Source: Siphonodentalium dalli
Lineage: Eukaryota > Mollusca > Scaphopoda > Gadilida > Siphonodentaliidae
DNA length: 64,000 bases
Assembly (NCBI GenBank): GCA_032622095.1
Contig: CP136064.1
Coordinates: 187,286,209 to 187,350,208 of the forward strand
Direction: 5' to 3'
Position numbers and translations under genes: made by a program. The notes beneath the pieces are model-generated. The model did not search any database. It worked only from the letters and a program-made list of their open reading frames with translations, and was not told where the DNA came from. Each line of letters opens with the position of its first letter. Position 1 is the stretch's first letter. Of the stretch, positions 50,579 to 61,900 are shown one piece after another.

Positions 50579-51373
50579 CTATCTGTTAGAACAAAACAAA
50601 ATGACATGCATAAGACCAGAATACATGTGAAATATTGTCAATGTTTGCGCGTTGTTTGTTTTTTTCCGAACGCCTCTGTGGTGTGTATGGCACTTACCAC
50701 ACTGATCACATTGATGCTTGACTGGTGATGTATGAACATGTCGATGCCCCGTCATACTTTGTTGCTTAGAAACACTTCCCACATATGTCGCATTCCAATT
50801 ATTTACTACACACTGAAACTTGAAATATGAATGTGCGTTCACATGCGAATGTTGGTGTGCAGTGTTGTGTACAATATCGTGATGCTTCTTCGCATGATCA
50901 GTGAACTGGCGTAAGTATGAAAATACCTTGCCACAAATCTGACATTTTGCTAAATACACAATTGTGTTCATTTTGACGCGGCTTCACTCTTGGTTTGAAC
51001 TGAATGTTTTATAGCAACCGTCTTGCTTAGAACGTGTATCTCTTCCCCATGTGTGCAGTTTGCACAAGCTCTTTCGTTTCAGACTTTCAGACCTACTGCA
51101 AAACTTTCTGGTACATGACATTGAGGTGCAGGACAATAATTTTCCTTCGTTTATTCGTGGTGTCTTTTCAAACAGTCTCTCACTCTTGGTTTGAACTGTA
51201 TGTTTTATAGCAACCATCTTGCTTACACGTGTATCTCTTCCCCATGTGTGCTGTTTGCACAAGCTCTTTCGTTTCAGACTTTCAGACCTACTGCAAAACT
51301 TTCTGGTACATGACGTTGAGGTGCAGGACACTAATTTTCCTTCGTGTATTTGTTGTGTCTTTTCAAACAGTCT
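50579..51373 (-). pseudogene. Degenerate C2H2 zinc-finger exon with a tandem-duplicated finger
   Basis: On the minus strand one frame runs from an acceptor (CTGACAG|AGACTG, exon 5' end at 51373) down to 50579 with a single internal TGA at 50984-50986. It has two near-identical ~190-bp copies of a finger-like segment (SCTRKFCSRSESLKRKSLCK followed by a His and TWGRDTR). These are followed by a good finger KCQICGKVF...DHAKKHH (C-x2-C-x12-H-x4-H) and weaker ones (QCVV...GHRHVH; HQCDQCGK). The second copy carries one extra base (CGTTCTAAGC against CGTGTAAGC), so the two copies leave in different frames. The stop, extra base and lost Cys/His spacing argue for a pseudogene. C2H2 arrays normally bind DNA. 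Confidence 0.55.
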
Positions 51374-51444
51374 CTGTCAGAAAATATTAAATTATAATGA
51401 GTTCATTCGAAATGCACGCAATTCGGGGTCGTTTCCAAACATAC

Positions 51445-51592
51445 TCTTGATTCTTCTGACACAATCTTCTTTCCATCGTCAGCTATCCCACTATCTTTAC
51501 CCCTTTCATGGGGATTGTTACTGATACTATCTGCTGCAATAGCAGAAGCCGTATGATCAAGTGGTTCACAACCGAGGTCCTCTAAATCTGAA
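51445..51592 (-). pseudogene. Upstream acidic exon of the zinc-finger locus (probable)
   Basis: An open frame reads SDLEDLGCEPLDHTASAIAA, then a Ser/Asp-rich stretch ending KKIVSEESR. It is bounded by a donor AGA|GTATGT (exon 3' end at 51445) and a possible acceptor CATTTCAG near 51593. Joining it over a 71-bp intron to the finger exon at 51373 keeps the frame (EESR-RLFEKT). The duplicated copy downstream preserves the same junction wording (KSERLFEKT), which supports the splice. The open frame extends upstream to an ATG at 51633, an alternative start. Confidence 0.4.
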
Positions 51593-51863
51593 CTGAAATG
51601 AGACAAATCAAGCAGTGTAACATCATTTAACATGTACTATGGAAGTTTTCCCATTTAATTTCATATAGGGCATACTGAGGAGAACTGAATTAAGGTTGAA
51701 CTGGGACAGTGGGCGTTTCCATTCAACATGATAAGCCATTCACCATGATGTAAGGCCAACAAAACAAATACTTTGGGTTCCGCACAAGTAGGCCACAAGT
51801 ATATATAATTTCTTTAAGGTCAAATTACTGAGTATATAATTATGAAACATGTGTCGTGAGTGA

Positions 51864-53282
51864 ACTGAGGCAGGTGAATGGAGCAGCTATATTCTACAGG
51901 AGACCAAAACTGACAATATCGATATAATTGAAATTGAGAACTATCACATCATCGGCATCACAAATCGTAAGAAATCTTCTCGTGTAAGATCCGGCCGATT
52001 ATGCATAGCGGTAAAGGATCAGTACAGAGAAGCCTTCTCGATAATTGATGACGATTGTGAGATAGTTCTCTGGTGTGCATTTCACGGAGAGGACGGACAG
52101 TCTTATGCGATGGGGGATGTATACGTCCCCCCAGAAAATTCTACCTTTTACAAAAATGATATGTTCGAAAATTTAACTATCTCGATTATGGAAACAATTA
52201 TCAAGCACGACCACGTAATCACCGCCGGAGATTTCAATGCTAGAACAGGGACTTTAAACGAGAGCAATCACGCGAGCAGAATAGCGACTGAATACGGCAT
52301 TGATAACTTGACAGTTGATCGAGTGAACTCAGACTCTCGATCAAATAACTCCGGTGGCAAATCATTGCACTTATGTGATCAGACCGACATGGTCATCCTA
52401 AATGGGAGCAAAGGTAATGACTCAGGCCACAACACATGTAAAGACGTGAGTACAGTTGACTATGTCATTAGTACACCAAACATGTTTAATGTAATTACTG
52501 ACCTGATTGTTCTCGATCATAACAGTTTAACTTCAGACGCACATAGCGGACTGGTAGTGAACTGTAAATTTGATCACCCCAAACAAACTGCCGGCCAATC
52601 AGTCATGCCCGCCCCGTCCCAAATAAAACAAAATAGAAGGGCCAATCGAAAGAGACCGCGGTTCAATGTTCACTCATTTGTTACCAATTTGCGCACAAAG
52701 GCAACAGAGATTACGGCTCTCAACGCCGATATTACTCGGCTGGCGTCGTGCAACGAGACAGACACCGCCAATATGATTAATTATACTAGTATCAGGAACG
52801 ATTTCAACAGTATTCTGCATTCGACACTAACAACAAAGCCGCAATCCAGCGGACCGAAGCAAAGGAAGAATAGTCGCCCTTGGTTCACTTACGACTGCGC
52901 ACGCTCGCGAACTATGTACAGCCGGGACCGCAAAATATACCGCGCTCATTCGACGGTAGAAAATAAATTAAATATGATCAGAAGCAGAAACTCATATAAA
53001 GTAGCACTGACTAAAAGCAGAATAAAATACAACGCAGGCATACGAGCAAAAGTACATAATTTCCGAACCCAAAGTAGTAAGGACTTTTGGAAACTAATTA
53101 AAGATATTCATAAACCGAAAAGGACACGTATTTTACCCTGCCCAAACGCCGATAACTTTAAATCGCATTTTGAAAAAGAAGAATCCGAGTTATTGTCATT
53201 AACAGAGATAAGTTGCGATTCATGCAATATGGCTTATACTAGTCAACCACATAACTTAATTGGCGAACTGAAAACCAACTAA
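51864..53282 (+). pseudogene. LINE endonuclease domain and linker (open frame 1)
   Basis: This is the C-terminal two thirds of an apurinic-like endonuclease of the exonuclease-endonuclease-phosphatase fold. Visible motifs are LQETKTDN at 51894, GDFNARTG (residues 40-47 counted from the ATG at 52110), STVDYVIS (114-121) and SDAHSGL (142-148), the last standing where SDH is usual. A basic linker of about 200 residues follows (NRRANRKRPRF, then SKDFWKLIKDIHKPKRTR), as is normal before the reverse transcriptase. The frame is lost at 53279; the next frame resumes immediately with LNGPITKDEIESSIKMLKS. Confidence 0.75.
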
Positions 53283-54330
53283 ATGGACCCATCACAAAAG
53301 ATGAAATTGAGAGTTCCATCAAAATGCTAAAAAGCAACAAAGCACCCGGACTAGTTAATATTGATGATTCATATATCAAACATAGCTGGCAGTATCTAGG
53401 CGATTTTTATACCATGTATTTTAATGTTATTTTTAAAACCAGTGTTATACCTAGATACTGGACCATCGGGGTCATAAGACCTATTTTCCAAAACAGAAAA
53501 GATCCACGGAATGCCGATAACTATAGGAAAATAACTCTCCTCAGTTGTATGTCAAAAGTATACACCAGTATTCTTTGTAAGCGTATATCCAAATTCATAG
53601 ACATGGATAAATTGCAATCAGAAACCCAAGCCGGATTCCGTAAAGGCTATAGCACAACAGACCATATGTTCAACCTCCACGCCCTCATCAAATTAGCTGA
53701 CTACCTTTTTTGTGCATTTATTGACTTTACCAAAGCGTTCGATACAGTTTGGAGGAAAGGACTATGGGGCAAATTACAACACTACCATTTATCTGGAAAC
53801 ATACTTCGAGCTGTAAAAGGTCTATATCAAAATATGAAAACGTGCGTGAGAGTATATGATAACATATCTAGTTTATTCCATAGTTCCATTGGAGTAAAAC
53901 AAGGTTACTTTCTTTCGCCGATACTTTTTTCTCTCTACCTCGATGACGTACATGATTACCTAGTAGAACACGGGTGTAACGGTTTCGACTTGCATAAAGT
54001 GAGAAAATCGGACACGGGATATTACCTAAAATTTCTTATATTGTTATATGCAGATGACACCCTACTCGTATCCAACTCAAAGGAAGGCCTTCAACATTCA
54101 CTAAACAGATTTGCACAATACTGCAACATCTGGAAACTAAAAATTTACCCATCAATAACGAAAATCGTAATTTTTTGTCAAAAACGAAGCAGAAATAAAG
54201 ATATTGAATTCCACATAAATACCGACATAATTGAAACCGTAAACACTTATAAATATCTAGGCCCAGAATTCAATAAAAACGGTAACTTCGCAACTGAAAG
54301 AAACACACGTGCAGTAATGTCAAGAAGGCA
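53279..54330 (+). pseudogene. LINE reverse transcriptase (open frame 2)
   Basis: The reverse transcriptase palm is complete. Numbered from the ATG at 53324, it has SNKAPGL (4-10), NYRKITLLSCMSKVYTSIL (66-84), motif A FIDFTKAFD (132-140), motif B GVKQGYFLSP (190-199; the usual QGC is QGY) and motif C YADD (242-245). NTYKYLG of the thumb lies near 54244. The frame is lost at about 54321-54331 and resumes in the next frame at KKAMYALINTS. The enzyme would have copied LINE RNA at the nicked target. Confidence 0.8.
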
Positions 54331-55212
54331 ATGTATGCTTTGATTAACACCTCGCGAAGTAACAAACTGTCCGTCGAAACGATTCTAGATATCTATGAAA
54401 AATCAATCGTGCCGATTATGACATATGGAGCCGAGATATTGGGCTTTGAAAACTTAGAGTGCTTCCGGAAACTAGAAACATAGTTCTTGAGATTCATATT
54501 TAACCTAAACAAGACCACACCGGAAGTGTTCATTTACGGGAAGCTGGGAATTAAACGAATTTCGCTGACAATAAAAACTAAATTATTAATGTTCTGGAGC
54601 AGAATAATCACGATGGAAAGCACACGACTCCCTTTTGTGTTTTACAATATAATAATGAATGTACGCACGCTAGAAAATGTGAAAATCCCCTGGTTAGAAT
54701 TTGTAAATACTGAACTGAATAAACTGGGCATGTCATATACGTGGAGAAACCAAGCAGTTGGTAGCACAAAAATGTTTGCCAATGCCATAAAAACCAGAAC
54801 TATGGACATCTATATATCAGACTGGCGAGCATCTACGGAAAAATCAAATAAATACGCATTTTATAGATGCATAAAGCCAAACTTCGGCAGACCACGATAC
54901 TTATCTCTCGATGATAACAATATCGTCCTGCCACTGCTGAGATTCAGAACCAGAAACCACCGACTTCCAGTGGAAACTGGATCTTGGACAAACACCCCAT
55001 ACTCAGAACGAAGATGCCCTCTTTGTATGGAGGAAATCGGCGATGAATAGCACCTTGTTATGAACTGCCCTCGGTTAACTGCCCTCAGAACGAAATATCT
55101 GAAAGCCTACTATCGCAACCGACCGAACACAACTAAATTGCATGACCTCTTCAACACAAATAACAGAAAGATCATAGTAAATCTATCAATATATCTAAAA
55201 AAGGCCCATTAA
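54331..55212 (+). pseudogene. LINE C-terminal domain (open frame 3, two stops)
   Basis: It continues AMYALINTSRSNKLS, then IVPIMTYGAEILGFE, reads through TAG at 54481, then FLRFIFNLNKTTPEVFIYGK to a Cys/His motif, RRCPLCMEEIGDE-stop-HLVMNCPRL. The second TAG (55048) falls inside the C-x2-C...H-x4-C motif, replacing a residue that is usually aromatic. The end is at 55210-55212. Such C-terminal Cys/His motifs are typical of several LINE groups and are thought to bind nucleic acid. Confidence 0.7.
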
Positions 55213-55689
55213 TGATCCACTCCTGAGGCTCAATGAAAAAAAAATGCCAACCCTCATACAACATATATACAGGGAATCGCCCCACATACATTTTATACCC
55301 CCAATAATTATAAGATAGCATTATCACACACATATTTATATGAAAGTCCACATACACTTGTACGGGTACACCCCCTGGATGATATTCATATTTATATTGA
55401 TAAATACTTTCTTCTGTGTATTCCCCATATTTGATAAGTAATTGATATGTATTTATATTATTCTTTACTTGTAAATGAGGACAATAGTACTCATACATGT
55501 CATATTAGACGATGAGTTTACAATAATAAATTGTATTGATTGTATTTTTACATATACAATATAGCATAACTGAGATTACAAGTTCGAACCCGGGCTTTGT
55601 CAACTTTCGAACATAGCGTTGTATTTTTTGCATACAAAATCCTCAACTCTTCGAATTATGTTACGTTTGATATTTGAATGCTTTGACGG

Positions 55690-55995
55690 GACTAAAGTCT
55701 GCGGGCAATAATACTGGAAATGATTACTTTTCCAGTTTTCGACTTTTGACATTCCATGAGGTTGCGGCTTAGTTTGGGTTATTTTCATAAAAGCGCGGAT
55801 TTTAAGAACTCTCTCCATAGGCGAAAATACGACTGAACATCTCTTCTAACTGATGCCATGAAAGAATTTATTGAATTACCTTGTAATCCGCTCCATTTCT
55901 TTTCGAAAACCGACCGCATGTAAACTTCGACAACAATTGGGCATCGGGGACGGACGGGCAATGAGCGGGATGAGGAAAATCTATTCGAACCACAT
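55690..55995 (-). repeat. Repeat arm, right member of the inverted pair
   Basis: This is the inverse copy of 44000-44275, at roughly 75-80% identity by eye. It follows the LINE's 3' region and precedes a small direct duplication at 56005-56270. Confidence 0.65.
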
Positions 55996-56004
55996 TTGAC
56001 CGTC

Positions 56005-56270
56005 AATATACATGTATGTTAAAACCATGTTTAAATCGAATCCGGCCTAACAGTTTAAACGACAGTATTAGTTACATATTGAACCAAAGCGTGCCCGTGC
56101 ATAAGAAATTGGCCATTTTAATCAGTGTCAATATACATGTATGTTTAAACCCAGGTTTAGATCGAATCCGGCCAAACAGATTAAGCCACCGCATTAGCTA
56201 CATATTGAACCAATGGCAAAGCGTGTCCGTGCTTACTAAATTGGGCATTTCCCTCATGTCCAAGTGGATT
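56005..56270. repeat. Two direct copies, about 130 bp
   Basis: TCAATATACATGTATGTT starts both (56003 and 56127). Each continues with ATCGAATCCGGCC and TACATATTGAACCAA. Confidence 0.75.
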
Positions 56271-56384
56271 AATTAGTATCATGACGTGTGGCATGATGTG
56301 TCAGTGAACATACATACGATTATACGCTTATTTGAACAAGTCAGCGGAGTGGTTCTCTTCATTCTCTTTTTGTTTTGTTCGCCA

Positions 56385-56700
56385 CAGACTCGAATTTTAC
56401 TTGATGGCACACTTTTAAGTGTCCAGCCTGTTCTCCCGAAAATCCGCACATTATCTGCTTATAATATAACTTCGTATTAGGTAGAGCATCTGCTAGAATC
56501 GCATGCAAATGAGAGCGATTTAGTCATATTATCGACTCACAATGAAGCGGTTCTAAGCAGATTATGTGCGGAAAATGACAGTAATAAGCCAACTCACGAC
56601 TTTGTCAGTGTACGCTCTTTAACTTGTGCATGGTATCAATGTGGCCCGTGCCGTAAAACGAAATAATCACATTATGTATCTATTTCCCATTATATATAGG
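56385..56700 (-). repeat. Dispersed repeat, inverted copy of the 16.3-kb one
   Basis: It contains the inverse phrases GCACATTATCTGCTTATAAT, GTGTACGCTCTTTAA and CGTAAAACGAAATAATCAC. Confidence 0.6.
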
Positions 56701-57111
56701 TAAATTATGTGGGTATTTGCTCGAGGATATGTTGAAGTGTCAGTGTCCATTTAATGTTCGCTTTTGATAATGCATACATCTATAGGCAGTCAATGTATGC
56801 AAACTGCCTAATTATCCACACAGTGTATTTCTTATGACACCCTATTCATGTCGTAGATAAACATAACTATAGAGACGAAAGAAACAGGACGAGAGTGGCA
56901 TCGTTAATCAAGAATATTCGTCACAAAGTTTTGTTTAGCAAATAATGGCAAAACGATGAATAGTAAATCTAAAGTTTAATTGCTGGTGAATTTAACCACC
57001 TGTTTGTCTGAAACGATAATGAACCCAAAACAAACCAAACCTCACCCATGTATGATCACTATTATGCGACTTTAATTGAGTTAATGCGTTTAATGAAACA
57101 ATTAGTTTCAG

Positions 57112-57728
57112 ACTCCACGACTATTATTGGTTCGACCAGCCATACAACTACGACGGATGTACAGAGTTCATCGCCGCTGACGACAGCGGATTCAAGTACA
57201 ACTGACAACCTAACATCAACACTGAATCTGGGATCGACCTCAACAACAGCAATCACTACAACAACAACAACAGTAACAGCGTCAACAGCAATAACAACGA
57301 CAACAACAGCGACAACAACAACGACAACGACAACAACAACAACGGCGACAAGATCAACCTCTACAACACTAACAGCGTCAACAACAACGGCGACAACAAT
57401 ACTTTTAACTACACATCTGACTTCAACAGAAGCCGTAACTTCTAACGTAAAAACAGCGTCGTTCGTTCTCCTCAGTCGTTGCCGCTGTGTTAGACAATAT
57501 GCAAATAATGTTGTGGGGAATACCGACGAAGACGATTCCGATGTCGTAAATGTGAAAAGCACGAGCCGCTACGCCCGCAAGTTTATTTCCGTCTATGACG
57601 GTACTACGTCTCATGCTGGTGTCGGTGGAGGATTTGTTATAACTATGGGATCAATTCTGTTTCTCATCATTTTGACAGATTTCAGGGCAGCTTATATACA
57701 TGTGAGATACGGAGTCGTCGAAGAGTAG
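57112..57728 (+). CDS. WSC-mucin membrane protein, terminal exon: mucin stalk, transmembrane segment, stop
   Basis: The acceptor is AGTTTCAG ending at 57111; the phase-1 join makes Asp, giving D-STTIIGSTSHTTTT. About 110 mostly Thr/Ser residues follow. After them come a CRC motif (about 57478), an acidic linker (TDEDDSD), STSRYARKFISVYDG, a hydrophobic segment with core FVITMGSILFLIIL (about 57618-57680), and a 15-residue cytoplasmic tail ending GVVEE before TAG. From memory of mollusc surface proteins, the order Cys-x-Cys, linker, S-x-Y-x-RK, S-x-x-D, then a TM helix is a recurrent membrane tail; here the linker is unusually short. This exon completes the gene that begins at or before 17078. 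No AATAAA was seen close downstream; weaker ATTAAA variants occur near 57766 and 58030. Confidence 0.75.
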
Positions 57729-58168
57729 CGATAATCCGCGGCAGACCAATCAAACTTAGAGCTACACGAATTAAATAATTCCAGAGCGATGGCACATTTC
57801 AATAATTGCATTCTATCATATCGACTATTAATGTTCGAACAGACTTATTCACCTTGCATGTGCTATTTCAAGAGACAGAACAAGTTGCCAAAACTCTTGC
57901 ACAACCAAATCATTGATGTCACCAATCTTACCACTAATTTCAAATTATTATTAAGCAATGTGACAGGAGCATGAACAAAAACAGACACCTGCTTGAAAAG
58001 GGAGTCCCAACTTTTCCAGTTCCGTCATATTAAATAGTATATTTAAGACACGACGGCCTTTACATCCGCTGTCAACGCTAAAATGATATACACTGTACCA
58101 CAGATTTTGGGAATGTCAATATATATAATCTTTCCTTGCAAAGCTTTCTAAATTGGCAATGCCGAACA

Positions 58169-58963
58169 CAGTCTAATAAAAACCAGACCGTGTTTCATTT
58201 CAATCAACTTACAGTCTGAAGACACTCATGGTTAAAAAAATTCAAACGAGAGAAATCTAGCCAATACGCAGCAAGGATGCGTTGGTTGACCAATGAATAG
58301 CTTCTTGCAAATCCAATTAATATTCACTTATTCATACAAACCACACCCGCAGCATTTGACTACAATCTCATGAAGTTATCATATACACGACACACACGAC
58401 ACGTTAGTGTCGCGTATATTAACTGACCAAACGTCGTATGTTCAAAATCGTACGTTTATTCATAATTGGGAAATGTTCAGACAGAACAAGTATACATAAC
58501 AGAATTGTATTTGCAAAGATATTCAAATAAATACTATTTTCTCCTAACCTACGGATATTACGTCACGTGCCAAATATGGATAAATGTACAACTTCGTAGT
58601 AATTCCAACGCTGTATTCTAAACAAGGAGATGATGCAACATGGCGGCGATAAAATTTATTACCGCTTACCGCTATATTGTCATTACTTCGTTCTTTATTT
58701 TATAGCATATTTTCTGCATGTACAGTAAAGCAATTAGCATTGAGAGCATTTTATTGCGCTGAAGAACAGTGACAACTCTTAAATGTTTACATGACTTCGG
58801 GCGCACGTGTGTAGATCTATGGGTGTATCGTAATGCCTTATGAATATTATTGAGATTTTACAAAAAGGGAATTTCCCCTTCATCTCTGAAATCAGATTTA
58901 ATGCCAGTGTCTTCAGACCGTAAGTTGATTGAAATGAAACACGGTCTGGTTTTTATTAGACTG
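58169..58963. mobile_element. Mutator-like non-autonomous element with 9-bp target duplication
   Basis: This 795-bp element has 58-bp terminal inverted repeats (58169-58226 and 58906-58963) differing at one base, starting CAGTCTAATAAAAACCAGAC. It is flanked by a perfect 9-bp direct repeat TGCCGAACA (58160-58168, 58964-58972). Long inverted repeats and a 9-bp duplication are the hallmark of the Mutator (MULE) superfamily. The interior has no transposase. It lies downstream of the last WSC-mucin exon, possibly in or just after its 3' UTR. Confidence 0.8.
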
Positions 58964-58979
58964 TGCCGAACACTATCAC

Positions 58980-61900
58980 CATACTATAGAAATTGAAGTG
59001 CATCTATACTAATAAATACGAACAGGGCAAAATTCTACAAATGTAAAGGCCATATAAGTCCACTCAATGTTGTGTTTACCATTACCCACACACATATTCA
59101 AGCCAGACGAGCCGCCCTTTTCCATGCTCTAAATGATCTAGTCTAAGATTTGTAGTTTTTCAGATGTTAGCATATATATCTATAGCCAGTATGATATGCA
59201 TATACATACAGGATATGTAGTGAGTGTTTATTTCATATGATATTTATGGGACGAGTCTTAGAATATTCCGATGTTCCGAGCCTTTTGAACATTATAATTG
59301 TTTTCAACAATAACACTGCGTGTATTTAATATATTTCACAGTAAATCATTGTCTGAATAGATTATTCGTCGGCGTTCAGCCGACGTATTGCGGAACTAGT
59401 TTCTTTATCGTGGATGTAACTTAGAAAGGTCTTGCCTCGAAAATTCTCTCTAAAAAGAGTTTGAATACCGCATATGAAATGGACGACATGCTAATGTTTA
59501 TTAGATTCATTTTTGGTGCATTTAACAAACTACACACACGAAGCTGTGTATGAGATACCTGCGAATTATCCCCAAAGTAATTTCAATTTGCAAGGATATT
59601 TAAATGTTCTTATGTTGTCGTTTAAATTGTTGAAATTGTTGACTGGACATTTCGGTCGTCACTGATCTGCATACTTTGTGTTGGAGGGACATTATTTCTG
59701 AGAGTTTTTGGATCAGGTGATGTCGAGCACTGTGATTGGATAGTCGCTGCCGTCCAGGGAAGTGAGTTTGTTATCACATATCGGTTGCTGTTTAAACCAT
59801 TGATCTCCCTGCGATGCATATACTGTATATTTTGCCAATATACAACTATATGCAGTGTCGGCGTTGACCACATGTCGGACTTTACTGTCCTGACATACCT
59901 ATAGGGTTTCCACCACGGCGTGTTTTTGTTTGTGGCTCTGTGAACTCCAGGTGATCCTGGTCGGATGATTCAGTGAACAATTATACATCAGTCCAGCACA
60001 CATTTCTACGTTCATACCTCCTCAGATTGAAATGGCGGTATACATGAACCACAGCGTATTTATAATAACTTCCGGGTAACCACTTCCCAACAGCCCATAT
60101 GTCCACAGAGTCGATCTCGCCGTCATTTATTGAGTCGCTTTCTGTATCTTATTTCCATTACCTTCGCGTTTCAAGCCACATTTGCTTTGCACTAATGACA
60201 TCTGACATCTGACAAATTAGAAATTAGGCGAATTCTGAATTTAAATAAGGTTTTATTTAGTTTTATATCTGCTATATAGGGGGACTACTCACATTTCCAA
60301 TAATTGATGGATTTGTTTAACCTGAAGTAATAACAAGAACGTTACAAATATGTCAAGTGTAATGTATAAAAGCATGTTAGAACAAGTAATTGATAAATCG
60401 CTTTATTATATGATAAGCTATCAAATAGTAGTATTTTTGCATCAGATACAACCCGTTATCCGTCTAGTGAGATAGCGATATCTCACTCGTATCCATCCGC
60501 GCTAAAACTAAAAGTGATTAGGTTTCTTGATGGAAGACTAAGCTAAAAGTCCCCGAGTGTTCAGTTTGAAAAAAATTGTGATACATGATCAATTAAATCA
60601 TTTTGTAAAACATACTATGATGTTAACCCCTTTATCCCTCAACCAATCTGTCTGAAAATGGAACTATTTTATTATGCACAAGCTCATTACAATGGTTGTG
60701 CTTGGGTATACAAATTTGCTCTCTTTACTCTATTTTCGAGTTGAGTCATGGTCCAACTGAGCGGAGCATATAATAAACAGAACATCTACACTTTTTTGGT
60801 TGGACATGGTAATTATCTCATTCGTAATGACAAAAAAATGAATTTCCACGCGTGGCAGAGCCATTCGTGGAAATTCATTTTGTTTTTGTCATCACTCATG
60901 AGATAATTCCCATATCCAACAAAAAAGTGTAGATATCATCTATATATCAAACTGTCATTGTTGTTAAATGTGATTACCAATGGACATTGACATAGGTATG
61001 GAATAAAACATGTTAGTTGATCAAAATCTGCAAAATTTTACTGTCTCAGTACGATCCGACGGGAATAAAAATATTTTACGGATGGTAGCACAACCGGAAT
61101 GCAGTGAACAGAACGCCCGTCATTGAGATATTCTCGTACAATTTTCAGGCAAATACATGTATGAAATACAATGTTACAGTATATGCATACTTGTCCCAGA
61201 AATTTATTCATTTTATCTACACTCTACAATCAGCCTCGACATCGATTTTTGTTGTTAAATGTATTCTTACGTCGCGTAATGCTTACGTCGCGTATATTGA
61301 AATTTCTCGGAGAACCTGAACTAGTAAAAGGGGTACTGTACGCCATTTCCAATAAATTACCGGTGGTAACAACGATCTATTATCGATAATATATAGAAAA
61401 CTAAGTAATTTGAGTTGACGATGTATTCTGTAAACGTTCAGGTCAATAGGTTGTCTTAAAATGAAAGTTAATAATTTGACATAAATTTAATTTATGGCTG
61501 GATCCATAAATTAAATTACGAATTTCCATGTACAAGACGTAATCAAAATAATTCAGGGATAGTGGATGGGGCAACTCGTTGCATACAGGCTCGTGTAAAA
61601 AATATGTTGATACGGGGCGTAAACTCAAGCCACACACTGACTGGTGACTATCCAATGACTTAAATTAGTATGTGGGACTAGTATGCATATAATATAACAT
61701 TTATTTGATACATTTGCTTGAAAACTGTCCAAAAAATACACGACAACGACAATTGGTATTTTCGCATTCCAGCTAATCTGCCATCCGTAACATTACTTCG
61801 TACTCAACAGACTTTCAAATAATGGAAAACTGATTACCTTATTCTACGAGTCAGAGACCATAGAAACCAACAACAACATTTGAATACAGTATCCCTTTAA

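Larger units (their letters stand above)
51864..55212 (+). mobile_element. LINE retrotransposon, 5'-truncated, two frameshifts and two stops
   Basis: This non-LTR element carries endonuclease, reverse transcriptase and a C-terminal Cys/His motif. Similarity begins around 51894 (LQETKTDN, the conserved endonuclease E motif), in frame with the main endonuclease ORF although no ATG occurs until 52110. Breaks are a frameshift near 53279, another near 54321-54331, TAG at 54481-54483 and TAG at 55048-55050. The true protein end is TAA at 55210. The first ~60 endonuclease residues, including the catalytic Asn motif, are missing. The 3' UTR probably continues to about 55590, with no clear poly-A tail. 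Clade not resolved. Confidence 0.85.

Noticed and set aside
57062-57562. 166-residue Val-rich frame on the minus strand
   Set aside because: It is the antisense shadow of the terminal mucin exon.
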